A DNA stretch of 64,000 bases from Hymenobacter sediminis (GCF_003231285.1 NZ_QKNS01000006.1:248001-312000); one strand, 5' to 3'. Positions 24,453 through 33,602 are shown, numbered from the stretch's first letter. Translations and numbers: made by a program. Notes: generated from the sequence alone by a model not told the origin.

Positions 24453-25040
24453 GTGACTGATGCTGACCTCATAGCCGCCTGCCGCCAAGGGAGCAGTCGG
24501 GCCCAGAAGCTGCTCTATGAGCGGTTTGCCGGGCTGATGCTCTCCGTGTGCATGCGCTATCTGCGGCGGCGCGAAGACGCGGAAGAAGCCCTGATTGTAG
24601 GGTTCACCAAAGTATTCCGGGCCCTGGATCAGTACCGGCACGAGGGCTCCTTTGAGGGCTGGATTCGGCGGATTGTAGTGAATGAAGCCCTGGGCATGCT
24701 GCGGCGTAAAGAGCCCCTGCATCTGGCCATTGAGGACTTGACCTACGAAACGCCCGCTACCCCAGCCGAAGCCGAAAGCCGCCTGAACGCCGACGATATG
24801 CTGGCCCTGCTGGCTGAGCTGCCGGCCGGCTACCGGACCGTTTTTAACCTGTACGCCCTGGAGGGCTACACCCACCCCGAAATCGGCGAGCTGCTCGGTA
24901 TTTCGGAGGGCACCAGTAAGTCGCAGCTCAGCAAGGCCCGGGCCATGCTCCAGCGCCGCCTCGCGGTAGCCAACGCCCAAGCCCAGCCGGCCTCCTCCAC
25001 CCACACCCCGAAAGAACTGTATGCAACCGGAAGATATTGA
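24453..25040 (+). CDS. ECF-type RNA polymerase sigma factor
   Basis: 195 residues from GTG 24453. Region 2 spans about 10-75 (AQKLLYERFAGLMLSVCMRYLRRREDAEEALI, QYRHEGSFEGWIRRIVVNEAL) and region 4 about 115-170 (LPAGYRTVFNLYALEGYTHPEIGELLGISEGTSKSQLSKARAML). Such factors redirect RNA polymerase in response to envelope or nutrient signals. The last 20 nt overlap the start of the next gene, a single-pass membrane protein, so the two are translationally coupled; that partner is probably its regulator. Confidence 0.93.
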   Translation: MTDADLIAACRQGSSRAQKLLYERFAGLMLSVCMRYLRRREDAEEALIVGFTKVFRALDQYRHEGSFEGWIRRIVVNEALGMLRRKEPLHLAIEDLTYETPATPAEAESRLNADDMLALLAELPAGYRTVFNLYALEGYTHPEIGELLGISEGTSKSQLSKARAMLQRRLAVANAQAQPASSTHTPKELYATGRY

Positions 25041-25839
25041 TAAGCTGTTCCGCGAGCGGCTGCAGGGCCACGCGCCTACCCCGCCCGCCTTCCTCTGGTC
25101 CGAAATTGAAGCCGAGATTCAGCCCCGCCGCAAACGCCCCGTGCTGTGGCTGGCCGCGGCGGCCGTGGCCCTGCTCACGCTGCTGGGCGGCGCGTGGTGG
25201 GTGCTGACGGGTAGCAACCCCAGCCGCCCTGGCACCACCGAAATGGCAGCCAACACGGCCCGCTCTGCACCTAAGGCCTCTACAGAAAATATTTCTAATC
25301 CTCAGGCAACTCCTACCCCCGCTTCTTCATCTAGCCTCCCAGAAGCCCAGGCCAATAAGCCAGCCGCCGTAGTGGCCACTACGGCACCTTCTCCCGAAAC
25401 CCGGTCTGCGGGTGTACAACCAGACCCCGTTTTGGAGAGCCGCCGGCCCGCCCGGCCCCAGGCTTCGGTGCCGGCGCCCCGCCAGCTAGCCCTGGCCAGC
25501 GCCCCCGCCGCTACGCAGCCTGCCCCTACCGCTACTACCCCCGCCCGCGCTACGCTTCCGGAGCGTACGCCCGATCCGGAGCTAGCCCGCCCAACGGAGC
25601 TGCCCACCGCTACCGTGGCCCTTACGGGTCCAATTGAGGTGGAAGTACGCCCCGGTACGGAAGCCGCCGCGCTGGCTGCTGAGCCGGCTCGTCGGCCCCG
25701 CCTGACTTCGCTGCTCCGGCAGGCCCGTAACGCCGTGAAGGGCGAGCGGGTAAGCCTCACGGAGGCCGGGCTGCCGGAATCGGTGACGGTACAGGCCCAC
25801 GTAGCGGGCCGCACGCTCACCAAAACCATCCAACTCTAA
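25021..25839 (+). CDS. Single-pass membrane protein, likely anti-sigma partner
   Basis: 272 residues from ATG 25021, overlapping the sigma gene by 20 nt. A short cytoplasmic N-terminus (EDIDKLFRERLQGHAPTPPAFLWSEIEAEI) resembles the start of Bacteroidota anti-sigma-like proteins and precedes one membrane helix (about 41-62). The periplasmic part is a low-complexity Pro/Ala/Thr linker to about 215, then a conserved-looking tail LTSLLRQARNAVKGERVSLTEAGLP. There is no zinc-binding or FecR domain. The role as anti-sigma factor is inferred from position and topology only. Confidence 0.7.
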   Translation: MQPEDIDKLFRERLQGHAPTPPAFLWSEIEAEIQPRRKRPVLWLAAAAVALLTLLGGAWWVLTGSNPSRPGTTEMAANTARSAPKASTENISNPQATPTPASSSSLPEAQANKPAAVVATTAPSPETRSAGVQPDPVLESRRPARPQASVPAPRQLALASAPAATQPAPTATTPARATLPERTPDPELARPTELPTATVALTGPIEVEVRPGTEAAALAAEPARRPRLTSLLRQARNAVKGERVSLTEAGLPESVTVQAHVAGRTLTKTIQL

Positions 25840-25865
25840 CTCTCCCGCTTTACGCGCTTTTTATC

Positions 25866-26999
25866 ATGAAACGCATTTTCGCTCTCCTCGCCTTTCTGCT
25901 GATGGGTTTGGCCTCGCAGGCTGCCTCGCGCCCCGGCAACGATGACACCATTCTGGTGAAGCTCCCCAACCAGGCCACCATGACGCTCTACGTCAAGGAT
26001 AAAGCCCAGCTCCGGCAGATGCGCCAGTACAAGCTCGACTCACTATTGGTGCTGCTTGATGCCTACATAACCCAGGCTGAGGCGGCCGGTAAAAACTCCA
26101 AATCGGAGCAGGTGACCATGGAGTTCTACCCTGCCAAGGAGCAGCCCGGCAAAAAAGTACCCGAGCAGATTCGCATTACAGTACGCAATGAGAATGGCAC
26201 CCAAACCAAATCAACAGAACGCGTTGATGTAGTGCTAGGCCGTGCCTTCGGGGTATCGGTGGTGGAAAAGAAAGAAGGGGAAGATGGCCACATCACCGTC
26301 ACGACCAGCTCCGTTTCTGACTCGGCTCGCCAAGCCCAGCGCAAAGCCCGCGACGAACAACGCGCTAACCGGGCCGTGCGCAGCAACTTCAACATTGACC
26401 TGGGCCTGAACACGCTGGTAAACCGTGAAACGCCCGTGGGTGGCGAGAACTTCGACCTGCGACCCATCGGCTCCCGCTACCTCAGCCTGAACTGGCACTA
26501 CGATATTCGGGTAGGCAAAAAAGGTTCGCCTTTCCACTTGGTTACAGGTCCCGAGCTCTCCTTCAACAACTACATGCTGGACAAAAACAACCAGTTCTTT
26601 GATGTAGATGGCCGCACCATCATCCGCAAGAACCTGGAAACCCCCAACCGAGAGCTGCAAAAGAGCAAGCTGGCTGTTTCCAGCATCAACCTGCCCCTGA
26701 TGCCCGTACTGGACTTTAAAAACAAAAAAGGCCGCGACGCTTTCCGCATCGGTGCCGGCGGGTTTGTAGGCTACCGCTTGGGCTCCCACACCAAAATCAA
26801 GTACGAGGAGGAGGGCAACACCAAGAAAGACAAGGACCGCGGCAGCTACAACCTGGCCGACTTCCAGTACGGCCTGCAAGGCACTATCGGCATCCGCCGC
26901 ATCGACCTCTTCGCTAAGTACAACCTCAACGACACGTTCAAGGAAAACCGCGGCCCCCAGGCCCAAACCCTGAGCTTCGGCATCTCCTTGCTGCAATAA
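25866..26999 (+). CDS. Outer-membrane beta-barrel protein (PorT-like)
   Basis: 377 residues with a signal peptide (1-19, ASQA). A periplasmic N-terminal part (20-165) contains helical and charged segments (KDKAQLRQMRQYKLDSLLVLLDAYITQAE). From about 170 the sequence alternates as an outer-membrane beta-barrel: FNIDLGLNTLVNRETP, YLSLNWHYDIRVGKKGSPFHLVTGPELSF, INLPLMPVLDF, RIGAGGFVGYRLGS, FQYGLQGTIGIRRIDLFAKYNLND, ending LSFGISLLQ. The family is known from Bacteroidota. It is third in the sigma/membrane-protein operon (26 nt spacing), so it may be the envelope target of that regulon. Confidence 0.85.
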   Translation: MKRIFALLAFLLMGLASQAASRPGNDDTILVKLPNQATMTLYVKDKAQLRQMRQYKLDSLLVLLDAYITQAEAAGKNSKSEQVTMEFYPAKEQPGKKVPEQIRITVRNENGTQTKSTERVDVVLGRAFGVSVVEKKEGEDGHITVTTSSVSDSARQAQRKARDEQRANRAVRSNFNIDLGLNTLVNRETPVGGENFDLRPIGSRYLSLNWHYDIRVGKKGSPFHLVTGPELSFNNYMLDKNNQFFDVDGRTIIRKNLETPNRELQKSKLAVSSINLPLMPVLDFKNKKGRDAFRIGAGGFVGYRLGSHTKIKYEEEGNTKKDKDRGSYNLADFQYGLQGTIGIRRIDLFAKYNLNDTFKENRGPQAQTLSFGISLLQ

Positions 27000-27250
27000 G
27001 TGGTGAAATAGTGAGGCGGTGAGTGTCATGGCGAGGACGCAACACGAAGAGACCTTTCCTCACTCTGTAACAAGCCTAGATAAGCGACAAGCCCTTACTT
27101 CCGTGCTGGAAGTAAGGGCTTGTCGCTTTAGAAGGGGTAGTACATTGCCCGGGACGGATTGACACTGTTTGATACGCGGAATGTCCTGCATCCTCATAAG
27201 GACCGCCTGAACAGCAACTCACCACTTCACTCACTTACTCATTCACCACG
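26999..27250. repeat. Intergenic repeat region (GTGAAAT-type arms and GTCATGGCGAGG element)
   Basis: Outer arms GTGGTGAAATAGTGAGGCGGTGAG (from 26999, split in two halves by pairing) and ACTCACCACTTCACTCACTT (from 27219) are partly complementary. Inside, TGTCATGGCGAGGACGCAAC (27024 on) resembles a dispersed intergenic repeat I recall from Hymenobacter-like genomes. Confidence 0.55.
27082..27128. terminator. 21-bp perfect stem-loop, bidirectional terminator
   Basis: Arms 27082-27102 and 27108-27128 are perfectly complementary with a 5-nt loop (GTGCT). It separates the convergent genes ending at 26999 and 27235. Confidence 0.85.
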
Positions 27251-27999
27251 TGCCGGTAGAAGTTGTCCAGCAGGATAGCCGCCGAAACAGCTACGTTCAA
27301 GCTTTCGGCCTGGCCGCGACCGGGAATGTGCAGGCGCTGGGTCAGGCAGGCTTCTACGGGGGGCGTGAGACCGTGGCTTTCGCTACCCATTACCAGTACG
27401 CCGGTAGGCTGAAGGGTTAGGCGGTGCACGTTGTCGCCGTGCAGGTCGGCGCCATACACGGGTAGTTCGGGGGGTAGGGAGCTCAGCCAAGCCGGCAACT
27501 CACGCTGCCACACGGGCACGCGGGTGAAGGAGCCCATAGTCGCTGACACGGTTTTAGGAGCCCAGGGGTCGGCGCAGGTATCCGAGCAGATTACGCCAGC
27601 CAGCCCGTACCAGTCGGCCAGTCGGATCAGGGTGCCCACGTTGCCGGGGTCCCGAACTTCATCCAGGGCCAGAAAAAGCTGTCCAGCCGTAGGGGTTAGG
27701 GGCTTTTCCTGGGGTAGGCGGGCCACGGCCAGGGCTGTGTTGTTGGTACTGAGCGTGCCCAGGCGGGTCAGTTCGTCCTCCGATACGACATCAACTGGTA
27801 GGCCCGCCGGAATTTCCTGCCGGATTTTCTCACCGAATTCAGACGTAACGATGAGGCGTTCCGTTAGAATCCCGGAACTTAGCAGCTCCCGGACGCTTTT
27901 GCCGCCTTCCACGAGGAAGGCACCGTGCCGGATTCGGTACTTCTTCAGGTGCAGCGCGTGCACGTATTTCGCTACTGCTTTTGAAACCATATTCGCCAA
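27235..27999 (-). CDS. TrmH/SpoU-family RNA 2'-O-methyltransferase
   Basis: 254 residues. An N-terminal substrate-binding domain (KYVHALHLKKYRIRHGAFLVEGGKSVRELL) precedes the SPOUT methyltransferase domain with its three knotted-fold motifs: LALDEVRDPGNVGTLIRLADW (motif 1), VLVMGSESHGL (motif 2) and LHIPGRGQAESLNVAVSAAILL (motif 3). It methylates a ribose in rRNA or tRNA with S-adenosylmethionine; which nucleotide is not evident. It is divergent from tamL, whose chosen start is 44 nt away. Confidence 0.93.
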   Translation of the reverse strand: MANMVSKAVAKYVHALHLKKYRIRHGAFLVEGGKSVRELLSSGILTERLIVTSEFGEKIRQEIPAGLPVDVVSEDELTRLGTLSTNNTALAVARLPQEKPLTPTAGQLFLALDEVRDPGNVGTLIRLADWYGLAGVICSDTCADPWAPKTVSATMGSFTRVPVWQRELPAWLSSLPPELPVYGADLHGDNVHRLTLQPTGVLVMGSESHGLTPPVEACLTQRLHIPGRGQAESLNVAVSAAILLDNFYRHVVNE

Positions 28000-28043
28000 T
28001 TAACGGTCAGGGGCCCATCCAGGGCCTTTTTTCAGATAAAAAC

Positions 28044-30656
28044 GTGGCGCGTGTAGCGCTGGGCAGCCTCTTGCTAGCAGGCAGCCTCAGCAGCTGCTCG
28101 CCCCTACGCCTGCTCAAGCCAGGCCAGCGCCTGCTCAGCCGCGTGAAGGTAGAAGGCACCAAAAAGGCCGATGCCGAGCGCCTGCAGGCATTGGTCCAGC
28201 AAAAGCCCAACAGCACCTTTCCGCTGCCAAAGGTAGCCATCTACCAGCTAGGCCGCTCGTTTTATAACCCCGAGCGCCTGCAACGCAAGCTGGATGAGGA
28301 GCGCACTGAGTTTGACCAGCTGATTAAAACCGCCGGCACCGACTCGGCGGAGGTAGGCAAGCTGCTCTCGAAGCGCGAGCGGCACGTGCAGCGCCACCAG
28401 CTGGCTCTCGACAAGGGCAACGCCATCATGCGCTTGGGTGAGCCTCCGGTTATCTACGATTCGTCGCTAACAGCTACCTCCGTAGAGCAGCTGGGTACTT
28501 TTCTGAAATCGAAGGGCTTTTTCCGGAGCACAGTTTCCGCTACTGATACCGTGCCTACCCGGCAGTTCGCGCCCTTCCGCATCTTTACCCTTCGCTCGCC
28601 TTTCCACGCCGATTCGCAGCGGGTAACGGTGGTATACCGTATCCACGAGGGACCGGCCTTCCACTACTCCCAGCTCGACTACGACATTGCCGACACCGCT
28701 ATTTCGCGGCGGGTACTGGCCTCGCAGCCCCAGAGCCTGCTCCGGGTGGGTAGCCAGTACGATGAGGAGCAGATTGGAGCCGAACGCAACCGGATTGAGG
28801 ACCTGCTGAAAAACCAGGGCTACTTTGATTTCCGTCAGCAATACATTACCCTGGAGGCCGATACCAGCTTTGCGCCCACCAGCGTGCGGTTGCGGACTAT
28901 CATTTCCAAGCCCACGCGCGGGGAACAGCATCGCCTCTATACGGTGCGCCGGGTGAGCTTCATTACCGATGCCGGCCTTGTGCGCTTCGGGCAGCAGCGC
29001 GACACCATCATCCGCGACTCAGTTTACTACCTAGCCTACAAGCACAAGTTCAGTACCCGGACCCTGGACCGCAAGCTGGCCGTGCGTCCCGGTAGCGCCT
29101 ACAGCGTCACGAACACCCAGCTGACCCAGCGCCAGCTCTCGAACCTGGACATGTTCCGGTTTAATACCGTCACGTACCGGCGCGTGCGCGGGGCCGAAGC
29201 ACCAGCTGACTCCACTCGTGGCCTGCTGGATGCTACCGTTAATGCTTCGCCGGCCAAGAAATTCCAGGAAACCTCGGAGTTTGGAGGCACCTACGTGGCC
29301 CAGCAGGTAGGCCCCTTTGGCAACGTCCGGCTCAAGATTCGGAACGTATTTGGCGGGGCCGAGCTGCTGGAGTTTGGCGTGCGGGCCGGCTTTGAAGGGC
29401 AGTATAGCGTGGTGGGCAATGTAGGCGATGTAACCAGGCGCAGTGAGCTCACTACCCAGCTGGGAGCCAACATGAACCTGATTCTGCCGCAGTTTCTGCT
29501 GCCTTGGCGCTCGGGCCGTTTCCTAAGCCAATACAACCCGCGCACCCGCTTTAATGCTACCTACACCTACGTGCAGCGCCCGGACTACACCCGCACGAAC
29601 GTGGAGGGTACGCTCGACTACATCTGGCAACGCTCGGCCTTTCACCAGTACGTACTCACCCCCTTTGATGTCAGCGTAATTCGCACGGCTAAGATTGACC
29701 CCGATTTTGCGGGCTACCTCCAACAGCTGCTGATCCGCCAGGGCTCTCCGCTCTACCGCAGCTTCGATAACTTATTTGTTCCCAGCTTTAACGCTACCTC
29801 CCTCTACAACTCTAACGATTTCAACGAAACCCGCGATGCGCGCTACCTGCGCCTGTTCGCGGAGGTAGGCGGCTTGACTCGTAGATTTTATCAGCCGAAC
29901 ACATTGGAGAATGATCCGGAGAACCTGAGAAATAATAAGCTGAAAATCTACGATTTCGCCAAGCTCACGGCCGACTACCGCCGCTATCATAAGCTAGGGC
30001 CCGAAACGTACTTTGTGTACCGTTTGGCCGGGGGCGTAGCGGCGGCGCTTACCTCTACGCGCATTCAAAACGAGGTAACAAAACAGATTGACAAGTCCTA
30101 CCTGATTCCCTACGATAAGTACCTGTTCGCTGGGGGTAGCTCCAGCGTGCGGGCCTGGAAGCCCCGCCGCCTAGGAGTTGGGTCTTTCACCCAGTATAAG
30201 CTGAACCCAGATGATCCTTCACAAGAGCTGCTGGACGAAAACGATAAAAAAATACGTGACTATGACTTGGAGCAGCCTGGCGAGCTGCTGCTTGAAGGCA
30301 ACCTAGAGTTTCGGTTTCCGGTGTATAGCTTCCTCAAGGGTGCGGTGTTCACAGATTTTGGCAACGTCTGGATTATTCGCAATCAGCCTATTGACCCCAA
30401 CCAGACCCAAACCCAACGGGATCAGCAGCAGCAGCGACAGCGAGAATCTACTTTCCGTTTCAACAACTTCTACCGGAAATTCGCGATAGGCTCGGGCATC
30501 GGCTTCCGCTTCGATTTCACCTTCCTGATTCTGCGCCTCGATGTGGCAACAAAAATCTATGATCCGACCGCACCGGACAGCAAATGGGTCATCCGTAAGT
30601 TCAGCCTGGCCGAAGACCAGACGGCGTTCAACCTGGGCATCGGCTACCCCTTCTAA
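28044..30656 (+). CDS. tamL: Outer-membrane assembly lipoprotein of the BamA/TamA superfamily (TamL)
   Basis: 870 residues from GTG 28044; a TTG at 27981 in the same frame would overlap the divergent methyltransferase gene. The GTG start gives a lipoprotein signal (ALGSLLLAGSLSSC, Cys19 region), as in the Bacteroidota TamL lipoprotein. POTRA-like repeats follow up to about 400 (LRLLKPGQRLLSRVKVEGTKKADAE, VVYRIHEGPAFHYSQLDYDI, VRRVSFITDAGLV), then the surface-antigen beta-barrel with FAGGSSSVRAWKPRRLG and the C-terminal GSGIGFRFDFTFLILRLDVA. It inserts or helps assemble outer-membrane proteins. A perfect palindrome begins 2 nt after its stop codon. Confidence 0.9.
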   Translation: MARVALGSLLLAGSLSSCSPLRLLKPGQRLLSRVKVEGTKKADAERLQALVQQKPNSTFPLPKVAIYQLGRSFYNPERLQRKLDEERTEFDQLIKTAGTDSAEVGKLLSKRERHVQRHQLALDKGNAIMRLGEPPVIYDSSLTATSVEQLGTFLKSKGFFRSTVSATDTVPTRQFAPFRIFTLRSPFHADSQRVTVVYRIHEGPAFHYSQLDYDIADTAISRRVLASQPQSLLRVGSQYDEEQIGAERNRIEDLLKNQGYFDFRQQYITLEADTSFAPTSVRLRTIISKPTRGEQHRLYTVRRVSFITDAGLVRFGQQRDTIIRDSVYYLAYKHKFSTRTLDRKLAVRPGSAYSVTNTQLTQRQLSNLDMFRFNTVTYRRVRGAEAPADSTRGLLDATVNASPAKKFQETSEFGGTYVAQQVGPFGNVRLKIRNVFGGAELLEFGVRAGFEGQYSVVGNVGDVTRRSELTTQLGANMNLILPQFLLPWRSGRFLSQYNPRTRFNATYTYVQRPDYTRTNVEGTLDYIWQRSAFHQYVLTPFDVSVIRTAKIDPDFAGYLQQLLIRQGSPLYRSFDNLFVPSFNATSLYNSNDFNETRDARYLRLFAEVGGLTRRFYQPNTLENDPENLRNNKLKIYDFAKLTADYRRYHKLGPETYFVYRLAGGVAAALTSTRIQNEVTKQIDKSYLIPYDKYLFAGGSSSVRAWKPRRLGVGSFTQYKLNPDDPSQELLDENDKKIRDYDLEQPGELLLEGNLEFRFPVYSFLKGAVFTDFGNVWIIRNQPIDPNQTQTQRDQQQQRQRESTFRFNNFYRKFAIGSGIGFRFDFTFLILRLDVATKIYDPTAPDSKWVIRKFSLAEDQTAFNLGIGYPF

Positions 30657-30657
30657 C

Positions 30658-30741
30658 AATTCAAAATCAGCTCCTATCATGGAAAGAGCCGCAACACTGC
30701 AGTGTTGCGGCTCTTTCCATGATAGGAGCTGATTTTGAATT
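30658..30741. terminator. 84-bp perfect palindrome between convergent genes
   Basis: The arms 30658-30699 and 30700-30741 are exactly complementary over 42 bp without any spacer; I compared them base by base. The centre is ACACTG|CAGTGT. It starts 2 nt after the tamL stop codon and overlaps the last bases of the E1 stop codon. As RNA it would make a very stable hairpin on either transcript, with T-rich flanks, so it most likely ends both transcripts. Confidence 0.9.
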
Positions 30742-32866
30742 AATAAGCTAGCAATTCCTGCAGGGCAGTACTCACCTTCTCAGGGTTGGGAAGCATCTGC
30801 TTTTCCAACTCCACGTTGAGGGCAATGGCGGGAAGGTTGGCGGCGCCCAGCGTAAATACTGGCGCATCAAGCTGGCGGAAGCAGTGGCGCTGAATACGGC
30901 CAGCCAAGCTTTCAGCAAATGAATTCAGCAGGGGCTCCTCGGTGAGCACCAGGGCTTTGCCGTGGCGGCGCACGGCGGCCTGCACAGCTTCCCAGTCGAG
31001 CGGATTGAGAGTACGCAGGTCCAGAACTTCTACCTGGCCGGGGAACTGCCGGCTGGCCGTTTTGGCCCAGTGCACGCCCATACCGTAGGTGATAACCACG
31101 CAGGTCTCGCCGTTGCGCAGCTTGGTGGCATCGGCCTGCTGCGCTACGGCGGCTTTGCCCAGCGGAATAACGTAGCCAGGGGCTGGCTCGATGGTTTTGG
31201 CGTCTTCGGTGCCAGGCACTTTGCTCCAGTACAGGCCTTTGTGTTCCAGCAGCACCACGGGATTGGGGTCAAGGAAGGCCGAGCGTAATAGGCCTTTCAT
31301 ATCGGCGGCATTGCTGGGGTACACCACCTTAATGCCCCGGATGGTGAGCAAAGTGCTTTCTACGGAACCTGAGTGGTAGGGCCCGCCGCCCCCGTAGGCG
31401 CCCACTGGCACCCGAATCAGGCTTTGCACCGGGAACTTGCCGTTGGAGAGGTAACACGATTTGCTCAGTTCCTCTACCAGCTGGTTGAGGCCGGGCCAGA
31501 TGTAGTCGGCAAACTGAATTTCGACAATGGCCTTGGCGCCCACGGCACTCATGCCGGCCGTGCTGCCCACAATATAGGCTTCCTGGATGGGCGTATTGAA
31601 CACGCGGGCGTCGCCGTACTTTTTGGCCAGCAAGGCTGCTTCGCGGAACACGCCGCCCAGCTCCCCGCCTACGTCCTGGCCGTAGAACAAAGCCTCTGGA
31701 AACTCACGCAGGATATCATCCACGGCGTGCAGGGCCGCATCCACCATCAACGCTTTATCAGCGCCGGCGGGGCTCCGCTCGCCGGTTTCCTCGGTTACGG
31801 CCGGGGGTGCAAACTCGTGGTCGGCAAAGGTGGCCGGGTCGGGGTTGGGGGCAGCCAAGGCGCGCTCATAGTCGGCCAGCACGGTGGCACGGGCCTGGGC
31901 GCCCAATTCCTCCAGATCGGCTTCCTCGAAACCTAGCTCCAGGAGCTGCTGATGAAAGCGGGGCAGCGGGTCTTGCAGGGTGTGTTGGGCCAGATTGTCG
32001 CCGCGGTACCACTCGCGCCGCACGCCGCTGGTGTGGTGACCCAGCAAAGGGCATTTGGCGTGCACCAGCACCGGGCCGCGCCGCTGGCGCACGTACTCGG
32101 TGGCTTGCTGCATACCAGCGTAGCTGGCCAGGAAATCGGCCCCATCGAACTGCAGACGGTGCAGGCCTTTGAAGCCAGCTGCAAACTCATAGGCATCCAT
32201 GGCGCGCATCTCCCGGCTGGTAGCTGAAATGCCCCAGTCGTTGTCCTGCACCAGGTAGATAATGGGCAGCTGGTGCAGCACGGCCATCTGCAGGGCTTCG
32301 GCCACTTCGCCTTCGGTCATGGCCCCGTCGCCGATGGAACAGAGCACTACTGGTGGTACCGGGGGGGTAGCAACGGGCGCACCCGAGCCTTTGGGCGTCA
32401 GCCCCTGCCCTTCCAGGTACTTAATGCCGTGGGCTACGCCAGTGGCCGGAATGGCCTGCATGCCGGTGGCCGAGCTTTGGTGCGGAATAGTAGGCTGCCC
32501 TGGCCGCCGCAGCGAGGGGTGACTATAGTACGTACGGCCACCCGAGAAAGGGTCGTCGCGCTTCGCCATAAGCTGTAGCATCAGCTCGTAAGGGGCTACC
32601 CCCATACCCAGCAGCAAGGCATCATCGCGGTAGTAAGGAGCAGCGTAGTCGTGGGGCGTGAGGTGGAAAGCGGCGGCCAGCTGAATGGCCTCGTGGCCAC
32701 GGGCCGTGGCGTGCACGTAGCGAGCCGTAACGGCCTTGTTTTCTTCGTAGAGACGCGCCAGCTCGTCGGCCGTGCGCATCAGCTGGTAAGCTCGGCGCAG
32801 GGTTTCGCGGTTGGGGCGGGAGGTAGCAAAGTCGGGTTCCAGGGTCGGGGCGGGTTGCGTGAACAT
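30740..32866 (-). CDS. Fused 2-oxoacid dehydrogenase E1 (alpha + beta subunits)
   Basis: 708 residues from ATG 32866; upstream in-frame codons to 32956 were not used. The alpha half (1-340) has the TPP-binding motif IGDGAMTEGE (GDG at 179-181) ending in Asn209 of VQDNDWGIS, and an RTYYSHPSL segment. The beta half (from about 375) includes VDAALHAVDDILREFPEALFYGQDVG, QFADYIWPGLNQLVEE, and PVGAYGGGGPYHSGSVES. E1 decarboxylates pyruvate or branched-chain 2-oxoacids and passes the acyl group to E2. Fusion of the two subunits in one chain is known in Bacteroidota. Substrate is not decided by the sequence. A TAATTTCG box lies upstream (about 32894-32901 on this strand). Confidence 0.92.
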   Translation of the reverse strand: MFTQPAPTLEPDFATSRPNRETLRRAYQLMRTADELARLYEENKAVTARYVHATARGHEAIQLAAAFHLTPHDYAAPYYRDDALLLGMGVAPYELMLQLMAKRDDPFSGGRTYYSHPSLRRPGQPTIPHQSSATGMQAIPATGVAHGIKYLEGQGLTPKGSGAPVATPPVPPVVLCSIGDGAMTEGEVAEALQMAVLHQLPIIYLVQDNDWGISATSREMRAMDAYEFAAGFKGLHRLQFDGADFLASYAGMQQATEYVRQRRGPVLVHAKCPLLGHHTSGVRREWYRGDNLAQHTLQDPLPRFHQQLLELGFEEADLEELGAQARATVLADYERALAAPNPDPATFADHEFAPPAVTEETGERSPAGADKALMVDAALHAVDDILREFPEALFYGQDVGGELGGVFREAALLAKKYGDARVFNTPIQEAYIVGSTAGMSAVGAKAIVEIQFADYIWPGLNQLVEELSKSCYLSNGKFPVQSLIRVPVGAYGGGGPYHSGSVESTLLTIRGIKVVYPSNAADMKGLLRSAFLDPNPVVLLEHKGLYWSKVPGTEDAKTIEPAPGYVIPLGKAAVAQQADATKLRNGETCVVITYGMGVHWAKTASRQFPGQVEVLDLRTLNPLDWEAVQAAVRRHGKALVLTEEPLLNSFAESLAGRIQRHCFRQLDAPVFTLGAANLPAIALNVELEKQMLPNPEKVSTALQELLAY

Positions 32867-33020
32867 GGATGGTGGGTGGGTTGGTCCGGCGAAATTACGG
32901 GTTCGGCGGTAAGTAAGGGGTAGGAGCTTGCGGGCCACAAGACTTTCTGTGGGCACAAACCATCAAACCTCAATTCTGCTTCCCTTGGACCCACTTTTTC
33001 TTCCATCTTCTTATTCGTCT

Positions 33021-33028
33021 TACCTTCG
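33021..33028 (+). promoter_or_regulatory. -7 element variant (TACCTTCG)
   Basis: One mismatch to TAnnTTTG, 4 nt before the ATG of the acetyltransferase at 33033; the transcript would be leaderless or nearly so. Confidence 0.5.
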
Positions 33029-33032
33029 CCTC

Positions 33033-33566
33033 ATGCTCCCTGCTCCCCTCCTCTCCGCCGCCACCGAGGCCGACCTGCCCGAGTTACTACCCCTGGTAAA
33101 CCGCGCCTACCGCGGCGATGCTTCCCGCCAGGGCTGGACCACGGAAGCCCACCTCCTGGACGGACAGCGCACTGACCCCGACGATTTGCGGGAACTGCTC
33201 CACGCGCCGGGCACTACCTTCCTGCTGGCCCGCAACCCGGCCGGCCAACTGTTGGGCAGCGTCTATCTGAAAAACCAGTCGCCCGATCTTTACCTAGGTA
33301 TGCTCTCCGTGGAGCCCATGCAGCAAGCCCAGGGCCTGGGCAAGCACCTGCTGGCCGCGGCCGAAGCCCACGCCCGGCAGCTGGGCTGCACCAGCATCCT
33401 GATTTCAGTTATTTCGGTGCGGGCGGAGCTGCTGGCCTGGTACGAGCGCCACGGCTTCCGGCGCACCGGCGAAACGGCGGCCTTCCCCACCGATACTCGC
33501 TTTGGCATTCCGCGCCAGCAGCTGGAGCTGTTGTTGTTAAGGAAAGAGTTAGTAAAGTATAAATAG
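33033..33566 (+). CDS. GNAT-family N-acetyltransferase
   Basis: 177 residues from ATG 33033. GNAT features: N-terminal SAATEADLPELLPLVNRAYRG, a strand FLLARNPAGQLLGSVYLK, the acetyl-CoA-binding loop SVEPMQQAQGLGKHLLAAAEAHARQLG (Q..G.G..LL), and the ISVRAELLAWYERHGFRRTGE motif. Cytoplasmic; the acceptor amine is unknown. It is followed after 36 nt by the frameshifted lipoprotein gene. Confidence 0.92.
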   Translation: MLPAPLLSAATEADLPELLPLVNRAYRGDASRQGWTTEAHLLDGQRTDPDDLRELLHAPGTTFLLARNPAGQLLGSVYLKNQSPDLYLGMLSVEPMQQAQGLGKHLLAAAEAHARQLGCTSILISVISVRAELLAWYERHGFRRTGETAAFPTDTRFGIPRQQLELLLLRKELVKYK

Positions 33567-33602
33567 AAAAACACAGTTTCAGGAAGAAGTATTTATCAAT
33601 CC

